Assembly: GCA_900108205.1 (NCBI GenBank)
Contig: FNUU01000002.1
Coordinates: 186,001 to 250,000, forward strand
Length of the DNA stretch: 64,000 bases
Reading direction: 5' to 3'
Source of the DNA: Eubacterium ruminantium
Lineage (GTDB): Bacteria; Bacillota; Clostridia; Lachnospirales; Lachnospiraceae
Shown piece by piece: positions 17,557-27,297 of this stretch. A program made the translations under genes and the position numbers. Every line of letters starts with the position of its first letter. Within the stretch, counting starts at the first letter, position 1. Below the pieces are notes generated by a model. That model ran no database searches and was not told where the DNA came from. It was given only the letters and a program-made list of their open reading frames with translations.

Positions 17557-20292
17557 ATGGATGACGAGAAGATATTTGATGAGGTGCGTGAGGTAGACCT
17601 TAAAAAGACAATGGAAAACTCATATATCGATTATGCTATGAGTGTCATTGCTGCCCGTGCGCTTCCTGATGTCAGAGACGGATTAAAACCAGTACAGCGA
17701 AGAATATTATATTCGATGATAGAACTTAATAACGGACCGGACAAGCCTCACAGAAAATGTGCACGTATTGTCGGTGATACAATGGGTAAATATCATCCAC
17801 ATGGTGACAGCTCTATTTACGAGGCTTTGGTTAAGCTTGCTCAGGACTGGAATACAAGATATCCTCTTGTAGACGGTCATGGTAACTTTGGATCCATGGA
17901 CGGTGATGGCGCTGCAGCCATGCGATATACTGAGGCAAGACTTACCAAGATTTCTATGGAAATGCTTGCAGATATCAACAAAGATACTGTTGATTTTATA
18001 CCGAACTTTGATGAAACAGAGAAGGAACCTACAGTTCTTCCGAGCCGTTATCCAAATCTTCTTGTAAATGGTACTTCAGGTATTGCCGTAGGAATGGCTA
18101 CAAATATTCCGCCTCACAATCTTCGTGAGATAACATCGGCAGCCGTAAAAATAATTGATAACCGTATTGAAGAGGACAGAGAAACATCTATAGATGAGCT
18201 GCTCCAGATTGTTAAGGGACCGGATTTTCCTACAGGAGCTCAGATTCTTGGAGTAAGAGGAATAAATGAAGCTTACAGAACCGGAAGAGGCAAGATCAAG
18301 GTTCGTGCCATTTCCGAGATAGAGCCAATGCAGAACGGAAAGCAGCGTATAGTTATCACAGAGCTTCCATATATGGTTAATAAGGCTCTTCTTATCAAGA
18401 AGATTGCCGATCTTGTTAAGGATAAAAAGATTGATGGAATCACAGACCTCAGAGATGAATCATCAAGAGAAGGTCTGAGAGTTGTTATAGAAGTAAGACG
18501 TGACTGTAATCCAAATGTTTTACTTAATAATCTTTATAAACATACACAGCTTGAGGATACATTTGGCGTAAATATGCTTGCTCTTGTGGACAATGAGCCT
18601 AAGGTCCTCAGCCTTCCTGATATGCTTAAGTATTATATAAAGCATCAGGAGGAAGTTGTTACAAGAAGAACAAAGTTTGATCTGAATAAAGCAGAGGAGA
18701 GAGCTCATATTGTTGAAGGTCTCCTTATTGCTATAGATAATATTGACGAAGTTATCAGGATAATCAGAGCTGCCGCAAATGTAAATGAAGCTAAACTGAA
18801 ACTCATTGAGAGATTTAATCTGAGTGAAGCTCAGGCTCAGGCTATCGTTGATATGAGACTTCGTGCTCTTACAGGTCTCGAAAAAGAGAAGCTGGAAGCA
18901 GAGTATAAGGAGCTTCAGGAGAGGATTGCATATCTCAGATCCATTCTTGCAGATGAAAAGATCCTTCTGGGCGTTATTCGTGATGAGATGCAGCTTATTG
19001 CAGATAAGTACGGAGACGACAGAAGAACAATTATCGGAGAGGATGAGGATGATCTTGTTGATGAGGATCTTATTCCTGAGGAAAATGCAGTTCTTACAAT
19101 GACTCATCTTGGATATTTCAAGCGTACTTCCGTTGATAATTTCCACGCACAGAACCGTGGCGGCAAGGGTATCAAGGGTATGCAGACTCTGGAAGATGAC
19201 TTCATAGAAGATATTCTCATGACAACCACAAAGCATTATATTCTCTGCTTCACGAATACCGGCAGGGTTTATAAAATGAAGGTTTACCAGATACCTGAGG
19301 CAGGAAGAACAGCCAGAGGAACTAATATTGTTAACCTTCTGCAGCTGGAGCCGGGAGAACATGTTACGGCAGTTATTCCTCTTAAGGCATTTAGTGAGAA
19401 TAAATACCTGATAATGGTTACAAAGCACGGTATCATTAAGAAGACTCCTGAAACGGAATATTCAAATATCCGTAAAAATGGTATCATTGCCATGACTCTT
19501 CAGGAAGATGATGAACTGATCGAAGTAAAGACAACTGATAATACAAGAGATATTTATATGGTTACAAAGTATGGTGTCTGCATCAGATTCAAGGATACGG
19601 ATATCAGGAGTACCGGAAGAAGCGCTATGGGCGTAAGAGGTATTAATCTTTCACCTGGTGATGAGGTTGTCGGTATGCAGCTTTCAACTCAGGGTGAGGC
19701 ACTGCTTATCGTTTCTGAAAAAGGTCTCGGAAAACGTACCATGAGAAAGGAATTCCATCTCCAGAAGAGAGGCGGAAAGGGTCTCAGGTGCTACAAGGTA
19801 ACCGAAAAGAGTGGTGATGTTGTAGGTGTTAAGGCAGTTAATCCGGATCATGAGGTAATGCTTATAACAAATGAAGGCATCATAATCCAGATCAAATGTG
19901 ATGAGATTTCTATTACCGGAAGAAATACATCAGGCGTAAGACTTATGAGAATCGACGCTGACAGCAATATTTCTGTTGCAGGTATTGCCAAGGTAAGAGA
20001 AGAGATAAGAATACCGGGAGATAATGGTGAAGAACCTGTGGAATCTGAGGATAATGAGGCAGATTCAGCTGAAGAAATGATCATTGCAGATTATGATGAA
20101 GCAGATGATGATTTAGAAGAGTCAGATGTTGATGCAGAGGATTCGGATGCTGATACCGAAGAAGTCGATGCAAAGGTTGATTCAGAAAACTCAGAGATTC
20201 CGGGCAGCTCTTCTGACAGTACAGAAGGACTTCCGAGTGACATAAAAGAACTTTTAGACAGAGCCGAAAAGGATAAGGAAGACGATAAATAA
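17557..20292 (+). CDS. gyrA: DNA gyrase subunit A with long acidic tail
   Basis: The breakage-reunion subunit of gyrase. The active-site Tyr is residue 124 (MRYTEARL). The quinolone region keeps Ser-Ser in [12 protein letters not shown], the wild-type state. The C-terminal beta-pinwheel includes the GyrA-box-like QRGGKGLR. The last ~90 residues, after the pinwheel, form a low-complexity tail very rich in Asp, Glu and Ser, ending [14 protein letters not shown]. This makes the protein longer (911) than common GyrA. The tail may tune DNA wrapping, by analogy with other gyrases. Confidence 0.96.
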   Translation: MDDEKIFDEVREVDLKKTMENSYIDYAMSVIAARALPDVRDGLKPVQRRILYSMIELNNGPDKPHRKCARIVGDTMGKYHPHGDSSIYEALVKLAQDWNTRYPLVDGHGNFGSMDGDGAAAMRYTEARLTKISMEMLADINKDTVDFIPNFDETEKEPTVLPSRYPNLLVNGTSGIAVGMATNIPPHNLREITSAAVKIIDNRIEEDRETSIDELLQIVKGPDFPTGAQILGVRGINEAYRTGRGKIKVRAISEIEPMQNGKQRIVITELPYMVNKALLIKKIADLVKDKKIDGITDLRDESSREGLRVVIEVRRDCNPNVLLNNLYKHTQLEDTFGVNMLALVDNEPKVLSLPDMLKYYIKHQEEVVTRRTKFDLNKAEERAHIVEGLLIAIDNIDEVIRIIRAAANVNEAKLKLIERFNLSEAQAQAIVDMRLRALTGLEKEKLEAEYKELQERIAYLRSILADEKILLGVIRDEMQLIADKYGDDRRTIIGEDEDDLVDEDLIPEENAVLTMTHLGYFKRTSVDNFHAQNRGGKGIKGMQTLEDDFIEDILMTTTKHYILCFTNTGRVYKMKVYQIPEAGRTARGTNIVNLLQLEPGEHVTAVIPLKAFSENKYLIMVTKHGIIKKTPETEYSNIRKNGIIAMTLQEDDELIEVKTTDNTRDIYMVTKYGVCIRFKDTDIRSTGRSAMGVRGINLSPGDEVVGMQLSTQGEALLIVSEKGLGKRTMRKEFHLQKRGGKGLRCYKVTEKSGDVVGVKAVNPDHEVMLITNEGIIIQIKCDEISITGRNTSGVRLMRIDADSNISVAGIAKVREEIRIPGDNGEEPVESEDNEADSAEEMIIADYDEADDDLEESDVDAEDSDADTEEVDAKVDSENSEIPGSSSDSTEGLPSDIKELLDRAEKDKEDDK

Positions 20293-20365
20293 AATCGGAT
20301 AATTATGAGATGCAAAACAGCATTTCATAATTATCTGCAGTAACAATTAATTAGGAGCAGAAAAG

Positions 20366-20575
20366 ATGAATGGATTAAAAGAAAATCTTGAAAATCTCTC
20401 CAATACACATAACATCGAAGAGTTTTTAATAGCTGCGGCTTACTGGCTGGCTATTATATTGATCATTTTATTCATTTTCTTCGTATCCGTTAAGCTGAAT
20501 AATTTTATTCAGGACAGAAAGAGGAAAAAATCAAGCTCTGAGAAGGACGATTTTATAGACAGGATAGGCATATGA
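20366..20575 (+). CDS. Small single-pass membrane protein
   Basis: A 69-residue protein with one strong hydrophobic segment at about residues 22-42 and a basic C-terminus (DRKRKKSSSEKDDF). The ribosome site TTAGGAG precedes the ATG and the stop overlaps the next start by 4 bp (ATGA), which supports it being real and coupled to the fumarase gene. I do not recognise the family. Confidence 0.7.
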   Translation: MNGLKENLENLSNTHNIEEFLIAAAYWLAIILIILFIFFVSVKLNNFIQDRKRKKSSSEKDDFIDRIGI

Positions 20576-21411
20576 GAGAGATAGAAGCATCACTGATTAC
20601 AGAAGAAGTAAGTAAATTATGTATAAAGGCCAATCTTTATCTTGCTGATGATATAAAAAGCAGGATAGAAAAGGCTGAAAAAGAAGAAAAAAGCAATCTT
20701 GGAAAGCAGGTTATAGGTCAGCTTATCGAGAATATGAAGATAGCTGATGAGGATAAGATTCCAATCTGTCAGGATACAGGTATGGCTGTTTTCTTTGTTG
20801 AGGTTGGCCAGGAGGTTCACGTTAACGGTAATCTGACAGAGGCCATAAATGAAGGAGTAAGAAAAGGTTATACCGAAGGATATCTCAGAAAATCCGTTGT
20901 TAAAGATCCTATAATCCGTGAGAATACCAGGGATAATACACCGGCAATAATTCATTATAACATTGTTCCGGGAGATAAGCTGAAGATAATGATAGCTCCA
21001 AAGGGCTTTGGAAGCGAAAATATGAGCAGACTTTTTATGCTTAAACCGGCTGACGGTGTTGAAGGAATAAAAAACGCAGTACTTACTGCTGTTAAAGAGG
21101 CCGGACCGAATGCCTGTCCTCCATTTGTTATCGGAGTAGGAATCGGCGGCGACTTCGAATATTCAGCAATTCTTGCCAAGAAGGCACTTACCAGAAATCT
21201 TGATCAGAGATCGGATAAGGATCATATCAGAGAGCTTGAAGAGGAGCTTCTTCAGAGTATCAACAGTCTTGGACTTGGTCCGGCAGGACTTGGCGGAATC
21301 ACAACAGCCCTGGCTGTAAATATTGAAACTTATCCAACTCATATTGCAGGACTTCCTGTGGCAATAAATATGTGCTGCCACGTGGACAGACATGCATCTG
21401 TGGAGTTGTAG
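20572..21411 (+). CDS. fumA: Fumarate hydratase class I, alpha subunit
   Basis: The iron-sulfur subunit of the oxygen-sensitive two-subunit fumarase, which interconverts fumarate and malate. Candidate cluster cysteines lie in PICQDTGM, NACPPFV and NMCCHVDRH. Also visible are ENTRDNTPAIIHY and LGPAGLGG. Length 279 matches the alpha family. The related L-tartrate dehydratase alpha subunit cannot be ruled out. The beta subunit follows after 131 bp. Confidence 0.88.
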   Translation: MREIEASLITEEVSKLCIKANLYLADDIKSRIEKAEKEEKSNLGKQVIGQLIENMKIADEDKIPICQDTGMAVFFVEVGQEVHVNGNLTEAINEGVRKGYTEGYLRKSVVKDPIIRENTRDNTPAIIHYNIVPGDKLKIMIAPKGFGSENMSRLFMLKPADGVEGIKNAVLTAVKEAGPNACPPFVIGVGIGGDFEYSAILAKKALTRNLDQRSDKDHIRELEEELLQSINSLGLGPAGLGGITTALAVNIETYPTHIAGLPVAINMCCHVDRHASVEL

Positions 21412-21542
21412 TTTCTGTGTTTATGAAACTGCACTCTCAGAAAAAACATTCTGCGTTATTGGTTGAGTTATTTTAGAACCGCTATACTAGCTTGTTTTTA
21501 TTTGAATAAGATATATAAGATTGTTTTATAGGAGATAAGAAA

Positions 21543-22103
21543 TTGGACAGACATCTTACAGTTCCGGCTTCTGAGGCAGAGCTTACTGAATTAAATGCCG
21601 GAGACTATGTATATATAACAGGAACCATTTATACTGCAAGGGATGCAGCGCATAAAAGAATGTACGATTCCATGAAGGCAGGAGAGAGTATTCCTCTCAG
21701 TCTTGATGGTACATTCATCTATTATCTTGGACCAACCCCTGCGAGACCGGGGACGGTGATCGGATCGGCAGGACCTACAACTTCAAGCCGTATGGACAAA
21801 TATACTCCAACACTCCTTGATAAAGGCCTTAAGGGAATGATCGGTAAAGGTAAGAGAAATGCTGAGGTTCACGAGGCAATAGTCAGAAATAAGGCTGTAT
21901 ATTTTGCAGCCATCGGAGGAGCAGGAGCTCTTCTTTCAAAATGCATCAAAAAGGCTGAGGTTATTGCATATGATGATCTTGGAACAGAAGCTATCAGAAA
22001 GCTTTACGTTGAGGATCTTCCGGTAATCGTGATCATCGACAGCAAGGGAAATGATCTTTACGAAACAGCCGCAGAGAGATATTTTGAAGAGGTTGTAAGA
22101 TAA
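21543..22103 (+). CDS. fumB: Fumarate hydratase class I, beta subunit
   Basis: The C-terminal half of class I fumarase as a separate 186-residue protein. The motif GPTTSSRMDKYTPTLLDKG and KAVYFAAIGGAGALLSKCIK identify it. Start is TTG at 21543, supported by TAGGAGAT upstream. It works with the alpha subunit just before it. A strong terminator follows. Confidence 0.9.
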   Translation: MDRHLTVPASEAELTELNAGDYVYITGTIYTARDAAHKRMYDSMKAGESIPLSLDGTFIYYLGPTPARPGTVIGSAGPTTSSRMDKYTPTLLDKGLKGMIGKGKRNAEVHEAIVRNKAVYFAAIGGAGALLSKCIKKAEVIAYDDLGTEAIRKLYVEDLPVIVIIDSKGNDLYETAAERYFEEVVR

Positions 22104-22118
22104 CTAATGAATTGAACA

Positions 22119-22171
22119 GACCCCCAAAAAGTTAGACCTAAAAAAATCTAACTTTTGGAGGTCGTTTTTTT
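22119..22171 (+). terminator. Intrinsic terminator after the fumarase genes
   Basis: GACCCCCAAAAAGTTAGA pairs with TCTAACTTTTGGAGGTC with one bulged A and one mismatch, followed by seven T (22165-22171). The stem sequence resembles terminal repeats of some IS3-family elements, as I recall them, but no transposase is nearby. Confidence 0.85.
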
Positions 22172-22300
22172 ATGTGCTATTTTCATTAAAAAAAAAGACC
22201 GTGGAATTACGTTGATGTATTCGATAGAAGGCGGGCGTGAACATATTTACGTATGCAGGAAAATATTAAAAAAATTTCATAAAAATAAAAAATGTACATA

Positions 22301-22342
22301 TTGACAGTGTGTATATAACTGTATATACTGTGCATATACACA
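22301..22342 (+). promoter_or_regulatory. Promoter with nested GntR-type operator
   Basis: TTGACA (22301-22306), a 17-bp spacer and TATACT (22324-22329). Nested in it is an inverted repeat TGTGTATAT (22308-22316) and ATATACACA (22334-22342) around the palindrome GTATATAC (22321-22328). This layout suggests repression of the following ABC genes by the GntR regulator at 24297. The rest of 22172-22441 shows no gene. Confidence 0.7.
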
Positions 22343-22441
22343 GATGAGTTAAATAAATTTATTATTTTACTTTACCGGCCGGTTTTATGAGAAATACAGT
22401 AACTATAATGAATCAGCTAACCACTCATGAAAGGGTAATAT

Positions 22442-23335
22442 ATGGGAGATTTTTTCAAATGTGAAGGTTTAACAAAAAATAAAGGTGATTTCAGCCTGAA
22501 GAATATAAGCTTTACTTTTCCGGAAGGAACTGTAGTGGGGCTTATAGGAGTAAACGGATGTGGTAAGACTACACTGCTTCGAAGCATACTTGGGAGCTAC
22601 ACGATAGATTCGAAGGGAAGCGACAGTGGTGATATATGGCTTTCCGGAAAGCATTTTCAAAGTGATCAGAAAGAATTTAGAAAGCAGCTGGGTTTCGTGC
22701 TTCAGGAGAATCCATTTTCAAGGAATATGAGAGTATTGGAAGCGGGCGAAGTATATGGATACTATTATGATGGCTTTAATATGGATGTCTATATAAAGCT
22801 TCTGAAAGAATATGATGTACCTGAAAGAGAATTTATATCTCGGCTGTCGGCCGGACAGTCGCTCAGGATGCAGCTGGCTTTTGCAAGGAGTTATCCGGCA
22901 AAACTGTATATCATGGATGAGCCGGCAGGTAACCTGGATGTAAAGTTCAGAGATTATTTTTACAATTGTATCAGAGAAATGGTGGAAAATGAGACCTGTT
23001 CAGTGATAATATCCAGCCACCTGGTTACAGAGCTCGAACATATCGCAGACAGGCTTCTCTGGATCAACAGAAATGAAAATGAAAGCAGTGTAAGATATTT
23101 TGGAGATATTGACAGCTTAAAGGATTCCTACAGAATATTTGAGGGAGAAAAGAAAGAGATTGAAGTACTTCCGCAGGACAGTGTAGTAGAAAAGAGAATC
23201 CGAGCAGGCCACAGCGAGGCTCTATTATATAGAAGAGACAGAGATTTCAGCTTTGCACCGGATGCGAGGTATGCAACGCTTCAGGAAATTATGTATTATG
23301 TGGAGAAATCCTCCCGGGAGGATGACAATGTATAA
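22442..23335 (+). CDS. ABC transporter ATP-binding protein
   Basis: A 297-residue ATPase. Walker A GVNGCGKTT is near residues 37-45, the signature is the variant RLSAGQSLRMQLA, Walker B is LYIMDEPAGNLD, and the H-loop is in SSHLVTELEHIADR. A 65-residue C-terminal extension follows. It resembles the YtrB/BcrA-type ATPases that pair with small membrane proteins. It is the first gene behind the operator-bearing promoter. The substrate is unknown. Confidence 0.85.
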   Translation: MGDFFKCEGLTKNKGDFSLKNISFTFPEGTVVGLIGVNGCGKTTLLRSILGSYTIDSKGSDSGDIWLSGKHFQSDQKEFRKQLGFVLQENPFSRNMRVLEAGEVYGYYYDGFNMDVYIKLLKEYDVPEREFISRLSAGQSLRMQLAFARSYPAKLYIMDEPAGNLDVKFRDYFYNCIREMVENETCSVIISSHLVTELEHIADRLLWINRNENESSVRYFGDIDSLKDSYRIFEGEKKEIEVLPQDSVVEKRIRAGHSEALLYRRDRDFSFAPDARYATLQEIMYYVEKSSREDDNV

Positions 23336-23353
23336 AATGGCAGATATATATAA

Positions 23354-23469
23354 TGTAACTTATCAGAAGAAAAACAAGCACGAGTGCAACGAGTATTTGT
23401 TTTTCTTGATAAGTTACCGGAGGAACTTTAGTTCCGCAGGATTATGAGATACGTTTTTTGCTTCTCATA
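23354..23469. repeat. Dispersed two-module repeat, copy 4 (complete)
   Basis: Module B is a long hairpin: TAACTTATCA(G)AAGAAAAACAA pairs with TTTGTTTTTCTTGATAAGTTA around GCACGAGTGCAACGAGTA. Module A follows: stem GGAAC/GTTCC within CCGGAGGAACTTTAGTTCCG, then CAGGATTATGAG and a small ATGAG/CTCAT hairpin. It lies between two genes of the ABC set. Confidence 0.9.
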
Positions 23470-23615
23470 ATGATATTTATATGTAATATAGATAAATATC
23501 TGGTTCAAGAATTGTAAATTGATCCGATAGCCCTATGTCAGGGAGATTGTCAGAAGGAATCGAAAAATGAATTTGTATTGTAAGGATTTTAGATAATAAA
23601 AAGAAAGGAAAAAGT

Positions 23616-24284
23616 ATGAAGGATTATTTTAGAAGAGAAAAGATCAGCTTTAAATATTATCCGCTATTCTGGGTGATAAGACTGCTTTTTGTTTTCATGA
23701 TAATAACATCCGGTATGCTCCAGTGGGTGGTTATACTTTTTGGAAGCGCATTTTCTATAGGCTTTGTGTATGGAACAGAGATGGAATATATGCTGCCGAT
23801 GTCACAGGAAGAGATTAAAAGAAAGCGGCTGATCAGGATAAGAAATGTATGGATCAGATATGCAGTCCTCGGAGTGATAGGAAGAATATATATATATTTT
23901 GCATCTAAAAACGGATGGTATGGGCTTCATGATATGATAGCGGTCAAAAATCCGGAAATCTCAGCAGCATTTTTTGTATTGCTTATGATCTATGCCTATG
24001 AACTTATGCTGGATGCCGGTATAAGTGCAAAGACAAGTGGTATGGCGCAGCTGATTCCATCATCATTTGTGAAGGTGATCATACAGACAATTCCACATAT
24101 TATTTTCTTTATATATGCAGTTATGGCAATCAAGTATGCGGCAAAACCGGATGGAATAGAAAGTATGGGACCGATGTGGTTACACCTTACATTTCTCCTT
24201 TCAGCATCGGGACTTCTTCTTATAAATATATTTGTTGAAAAATCAGGCAGGATATTAAAGGATTTTGTACCATCAGAGTACTAG
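23616..24284 (+). CDS. Putative ABC-2-like membrane protein
   Basis: A 222-residue hydrophobic protein with about five or six membrane segments, starting with HFWVIRLL-like and IITSGMLQWVVILFGSAFSIGFVYG runs. It contains MLPMSQEEIKRKRLIRIR, a pattern seen in ABC-2 permease-like proteins where the loop reads LPxSxxEI. The gene lies between the ABC ATPase and the GntR regulator, so it is the likely membrane partner. Family not certain. Confidence 0.65.
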   Translation: MKDYFRREKISFKYYPLFWVIRLLFVFMIITSGMLQWVVILFGSAFSIGFVYGTEMEYMLPMSQEEIKRKRLIRIRNVWIRYAVLGVIGRIYIYFASKNGWYGLHDMIAVKNPEISAAFFVLLMIYAYELMLDAGISAKTSGMAQLIPSSFVKVIIQTIPHIIFFIYAVMAIKYAAKPDGIESMGPMWLHLTFLLSASGLLLINIFVEKSGRILKDFVPSEY

Positions 24285-24296
24285 GAGGATGATGAT

Positions 24297-24665
24297 TTGA
24301 ATATAAATATTAATGCAAAAAGCGGTATTCCAATCTATGAACAGATAGAGAGGGCTATCAAGGATATGATACTCAGCGGAGAGTTAAAAGAGGGAGAAAG
24401 CCTTCCATCGATAAGAGCTCTTGCAGCGGATCTGAGGATAAGCGTTATTACCATTAAGAGGGCCTATGAAGATCTTGAGAAGGAAGAAATGATATATTCC
24501 GTGCAGGGAAAAGGCTTTTATGTGGATAACCCAAATCTGCAGTATATGAAAGAAAAAAAGACTCTCGGGCTGGAGGAAAAGCTTCAGGACTGGATCGAAA
24601 ATGCAAAGGCATCGGACATGTCGCTGGAAGAAGCGGTGGATATGCTTACAATCCTGTGGGAGTAA
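24297..24665 (+). CDS. GntR-family regulator (YtrA type)
   Basis: A 122-residue repressor with one winged helix-turn-helix (IYEQIERAIKDMILSGELKEGESLPSIRALAADLRISVITIKRAYEDL, split here only for naming) and a short C-terminal dimer helix, the compact YtrA layout. The TTG start at 24297 is supported by TAGGAGGATG. It probably binds the inverted repeat at 22308-22342 and releases it on a cell-envelope signal, as known for YtrA relatives; that is inferred from context. Confidence 0.85.
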   Translation: MNININAKSGIPIYEQIERAIKDMILSGELKEGESLPSIRALAADLRISVITIKRAYEDLEKEEMIYSVQGKGFYVDNPNLQYMKEKKTLGLEEKLQDWIENAKASDMSLEEAVDMLTILWE

Positions 24666-24848
24666 TAGCATAATAGTTGATTCGATTAATTAACTTAATT
24701 GTAATCAGTATGACGCCGAATAATTAAATAAATGTTTGATATCTGCAATAACAAATGAATATATGCAGAATAAAGATATAAAGTTATAGATAAGCATCAT
24801 GTTAAAAGTAATATAAAGTGAAAAAATTTAATAAAAGAGGTTAAAAGT

Positions 24849-25565
24849 ATGTTACAAGCGGAGAATATAAAATTCAGATATAAGAGCGGTAAATTTGAGG
24901 TGATGGATATATCACTGAACATTGAAGAAGGATATATTTATTGTCTCTTAGGAGAAAACGGCTGTGGAAAGACTACCACCATGAAGCTGCTCTACGGTAT
25001 GTTAACGCCGGATAAAGGTAAGGTTTCCTGGAACGGAAAAACAGTTACTGAGGACGGAAGGATAAAAAATAAGATCCTTGCGGAATATCACCGGGAGGTT
25101 GCATTTACTGGAACCGAATGGTGCGCGGAAGGTGTTTCCGTCAAGGCAAATGTTGATATACTTTCAAAGCTATATCCTGCATTTGATATGAACTATTTTG
25201 AGACTCTGATTAAAAAGGCCGGTTTATCCGGGGAGATGGATAAGAAATATTCAGCGCTAAGCAGGGGCCAGAAGGTTAAGGTCGAGATCGCATTTAATCT
25301 TGCAAAAAAGCCGAAGCTTCTTATACTTGACGAACCGCTCGCAAATCTGGATCCTGTTTACAAGGTGGATATCCTGGAAATACTGCAAACTGCAGTAGCA
25401 GAAGATAATCTTTCCATAATTATCAGTACGCATCTTCTGGATGAGATAACCGATATGGTGGACTATATAATATTTATGAAAAATGGCGAGATCACTGATT
25501 TTGGTGACAGAGAAAATATACTGGCAGACAAAGGAAAGACAGAGCTCAGGGAACTTTTTGAATAA
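24849..25565 (+). CDS. ABC transporter ATP-binding protein
   Basis: A 238-residue ATPase with Walker A GENGCGKTTTM near residues 35-45, the variant signature LSRGQKVKVEIA, Walker B LLILDEPLANLD and H-loop ISTHLLDEI. It resembles YtrB/EcsA-type ATPases. The next gene encodes its likely membrane partner. It is the second ATPase of the GntR-linked set. The substrate is unknown. Confidence 0.85.
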   Translation: MLQAENIKFRYKSGKFEVMDISLNIEEGYIYCLLGENGCGKTTTMKLLYGMLTPDKGKVSWNGKTVTEDGRIKNKILAEYHREVAFTGTEWCAEGVSVKANVDILSKLYPAFDMNYFETLIKKAGLSGEMDKKYSALSRGQKVKVEIAFNLAKKPKLLILDEPLANLDPVYKVDILEILQTAVAEDNLSIIISTHLLDEITDMVDYIIFMKNGEITDFGDRENILADKGKTELRELFE

Positions 25566-25597
25566 GATGTGATAAAGAGGTTTTTTCTTCTCATAAT

Positions 25598-25716
25598 ATA
25601 ACTTATCAGAAGAAAAACAAGCACGAGTTAAACGAGTATTTGTTTTTCTTGATAAGTTACCGGAGGGACTTTAGTCCCGCAGAATTATGAGATGTGAAAT
25701 TTGCAGGCTTCTCATA
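25598..25716. repeat. Dispersed two-module repeat, copy 5 (complete)
   Basis: Module B hairpin (ACTTATCAGAAGAAAAACAA with its complement) and module A with stem GGGAC/GTCCC, then CAGAATTATGAG. The module A stem differs from copy 4 by a paired A-to-G and T-to-C change, so the pairing is kept. Confidence 0.9.
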
Positions 25717-25742
25717 GAATTTATATCAGCAGAGGGAAAAAG

Positions 25743-26960
25743 ATGAAGGAATTATATAAAGCAATAAAAAAACAAAATAAAGGAAGGGTAGGATGGATCG
25801 TACTCTGGTTTCTAGGGCTTATGGTTTCAGGCCTTAAGGGAAATAACTACAGTGATAAGATATCGATCGGAACAGGATATATAATATTTGGCGCAGGCCT
25901 TATTCTTCTTGCATCAATTGATTATGTTGTTAAATATATCATCATTTGCAAGGATGAAGCTGTGGGCTTTGGATTTAAAAGATGGATAGATGGTGTGGGT
26001 ATTAAAGACGGAAATCTGATGAAGATCATGAAGGCTCACAGTTTTGATGTGGATGCATATTTTAATCATATTTTACTCAGAATTTTTCCATTGCAGCTGT
26101 TCAGTGCGGCAGTTTATACAGCTTTTATATTCTTAAAAATCCTGAGTTTAAGCGATGCAATGCTTGCAGCAGCAATGTGCTATCTCATACCTGTGATGGT
26201 CATTCTGGCAGTTAAGATTCTCTTTAAGCATACGCTTTCAAATGATAATAATAAAACCATAGCAATAATAATTGGTGCCGGAAAGGGAATTTTAAATCTT
26301 GCTAAGAGCATAGCTTCTGCAGTTGCGGGATTTATGGTTTTCATGGTTCTTTTTGCAATGGTATCAGATAAAATAATATTAAATGGAATTTCAGAAAGCG
26401 AAGCTGTAAAGGTCAGCGTAATGGGCGGCGATCCATTTGTGGCAATGGGTGTTTTAGGAAGTATTATCGGTATATATCTGCTTATGGACGGAAGTTTTCA
26501 TATAACCGGAGTAAAAACCAGAAGGATCCTGGCAGTTATAGCGGTTATCACCTGCATCAGCGGAATGTTTGTTTATTCATTTACAGCCCAAAATGACAGC
26601 ATAACTATTCGTGAGGACTCATTTACAGTGAATAAGGATTCGGAAGAAAGAGTTTATAAGCTGGAGGATGTCAGAAATTACAGAGTTTATGCGGAATCCG
26701 GAGCAATCCAGACAGAGCTTACCATGATGGATAACAGGAAGATCAAGCTTTTCGGTGACTCCATGGATGATACAGAGGCGTGGAAGGATAAATATTTAAA
26801 CGAGTATAAATATGCGGCAAGTCTTTCGGAAAAATTTACAAAAATGGGTATTAAAGGAAGCCTTGAGGATAAGGACAGACTCAGTAAGATCGTTGATAAG
26901 CTTGACAGTGACTGCCGGGAAGGACTTGAGGAGATCATAGAGATCATGGATGTGAAATAA
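25743..26960 (+). CDS. Multi-pass membrane protein, probable ABC partner
   Basis: About 405 residues with roughly six to seven membrane segments in the first 290, then a soluble C-terminal domain with FTVNKDSEERVYKLEDVRNY, predicted to lie outside the last segment. The start is placed at 25743 (MKELYKAIKKQNKGR) because AGAGGG precedes it and the upstream 14 residues are out of character. It follows the second ATPase of the GntR set. I do not recognise the family. Confidence 0.7.
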   Translation: MKELYKAIKKQNKGRVGWIVLWFLGLMVSGLKGNNYSDKISIGTGYIIFGAGLILLASIDYVVKYIIICKDEAVGFGFKRWIDGVGIKDGNLMKIMKAHSFDVDAYFNHILLRIFPLQLFSAAVYTAFIFLKILSLSDAMLAAAMCYLIPVMVILAVKILFKHTLSNDNNKTIAIIIGAGKGILNLAKSIASAVAGFMVFMVLFAMVSDKIILNGISESEAVKVSVMGGDPFVAMGVLGSIIGIYLLMDGSFHITGVKTRRILAVIAVITCISGMFVYSFTAQNDSITIREDSFTVNKDSEERVYKLEDVRNYRVYAESGAIQTELTMMDNRKIKLFGDSMDDTEAWKDKYLNEYKYAASLSEKFTKMGIKGSLEDKDRLSKIVDKLDSDCREGLEEIIEIMDVK

Positions 26961-27297
26961 CAATGAGCTGTAGATATACCGGGATAGCGGCCTGGTTATT
27001 TAGGAACAGCTAAAATATATGACTATTATGTGTTTATTAAATTAAAAGCATTGTTATGATATAACTGATATGATACAGTATTTTTTAGGTCGGTATATAT
27101 CGGCAGTTTTCAGGGGTGGCTGCTGTCGGTATTGATAATAATTTGATCTGATTATTCCGAGGTTTTTAGTGTTGTGCTGCTCGGGAAAGCAGGCAAGTTA
27201 TCCGGTGTAGTTATTTTAGAAAATGTTATATCATTTTTCGTATTAGTGAGAAAGGAAATAATCCCATCATCTACAGATAATTGGATTATATGTAAAA
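26961..27297. other. Intergenic region without clear features
   Basis: I see no gene or strong terminator here. Two similar short runs (TCGGTATATATCGGCAG and CTGCTGTCGGTATTGAT) near 27091-27138 can partly pair. A weak TTGTTA (27051) could be part of a promoter for the FHA gene. Confidence 0.4.

Noticed and set aside
18520..19428. 302-residue antisense ORF inside gyrA
   Set aside because: It lies wholly opposite a highly conserved gene and its composition is that of a shadow frame.
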